This document shows positions 5,990 through 6,002 of a stretch of 6,002 nt of DNA, one piece after another (positions within the stretch are counted from its first letter, which is position 1; the number at the start of each line of letters is the position of its first letter). Made by a program: the position numbers and the translations under genes. Source of the DNA: Ferruginibacter sp. (GTDB taxonomy: Bacteria > Bacteroidota > Bacteroidia > Chitinophagales > Chitinophagaceae); assembly GCA_025357775.1 (NCBI GenBank), contig JANXOQ010000509.1, positions 1 through 6,002 of the forward strand, read 5' to 3'. A model generated the notes under the pieces. That model did no database searches. It worked only from the letters and a program-made list of their open reading frames with translations, and had not been told where the DNA came from.

Positions 5990-6002
5990 TTTGTATTTTT
6001 TA

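Noticed and set aside
5990..6002. Promoter for the fasciclin gene at the right edge
   Set aside because: Only 13 A/T-rich bases are visible upstream of the start, and no Bacteroidota -7 element (TAnnTTTG) can be seen in them.

Overview
The window looks like chromosomal DNA from a low-GC member of the Bacteroidota, possibly Chitinophagaceae or a neighbouring group. The evidence is indirect. Coding density is high and AT-rich, and starts are preceded by A/T-rich leaders with no Shine-Dalgarno sequence. Signal peptides end in '...FA|Q' or '...IA|Q'. There is also a fasciclin-domain lipoprotein with an 'LLSAC' lipobox, a type common in that phylum. No rRNA, tRNA, CRISPR, insertion sequence or phage gene was seen.

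Layout: positions 1-4409 hold five genes in a row on the + strand with gaps of 19, 1, 10 and 14 bases, so they probably form one operon whose promoter lies to the left of the window. In order they are: the last 35 codons of a membrane protein cut by the left edge; a small four-helix membrane protein; an exported FKBP-type prolyl isomerase fused to TPR repeats; a small protein with two membrane helices and a predicted periplasmic tail; and a large exported protein with an uncharacterised helical region followed by about eleven MORN-type repeats. Positions 4410-4591 are intergenic and hold a strong, nearly symmetric terminator between convergent genes. Positions 4592-5989 hold a two-domain fasciclin (FAS1) lipoprotein on the - strand, whose promoter lies beyond the right edge.

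How the genes may work together (inference): all the + strand products are predicted to sit in, or be exported across, the inner membrane. The cluster therefore reads as a small envelope module: membrane subunits, a folding factor with a protein-binding TPR scaffold, and a large repeat protein that could be its client or partner. I recognise no named system here. The fasciclin gene is oppositely oriented, differs in amino-acid composition, and is probably independent.

The points most worth a second look are the duplicated 'MORN array plus cap' organisation, the exported FKBP-TPR architecture, and a [VI]Yxx tetrapeptide tandem repeat inside the second FAS1 domain.
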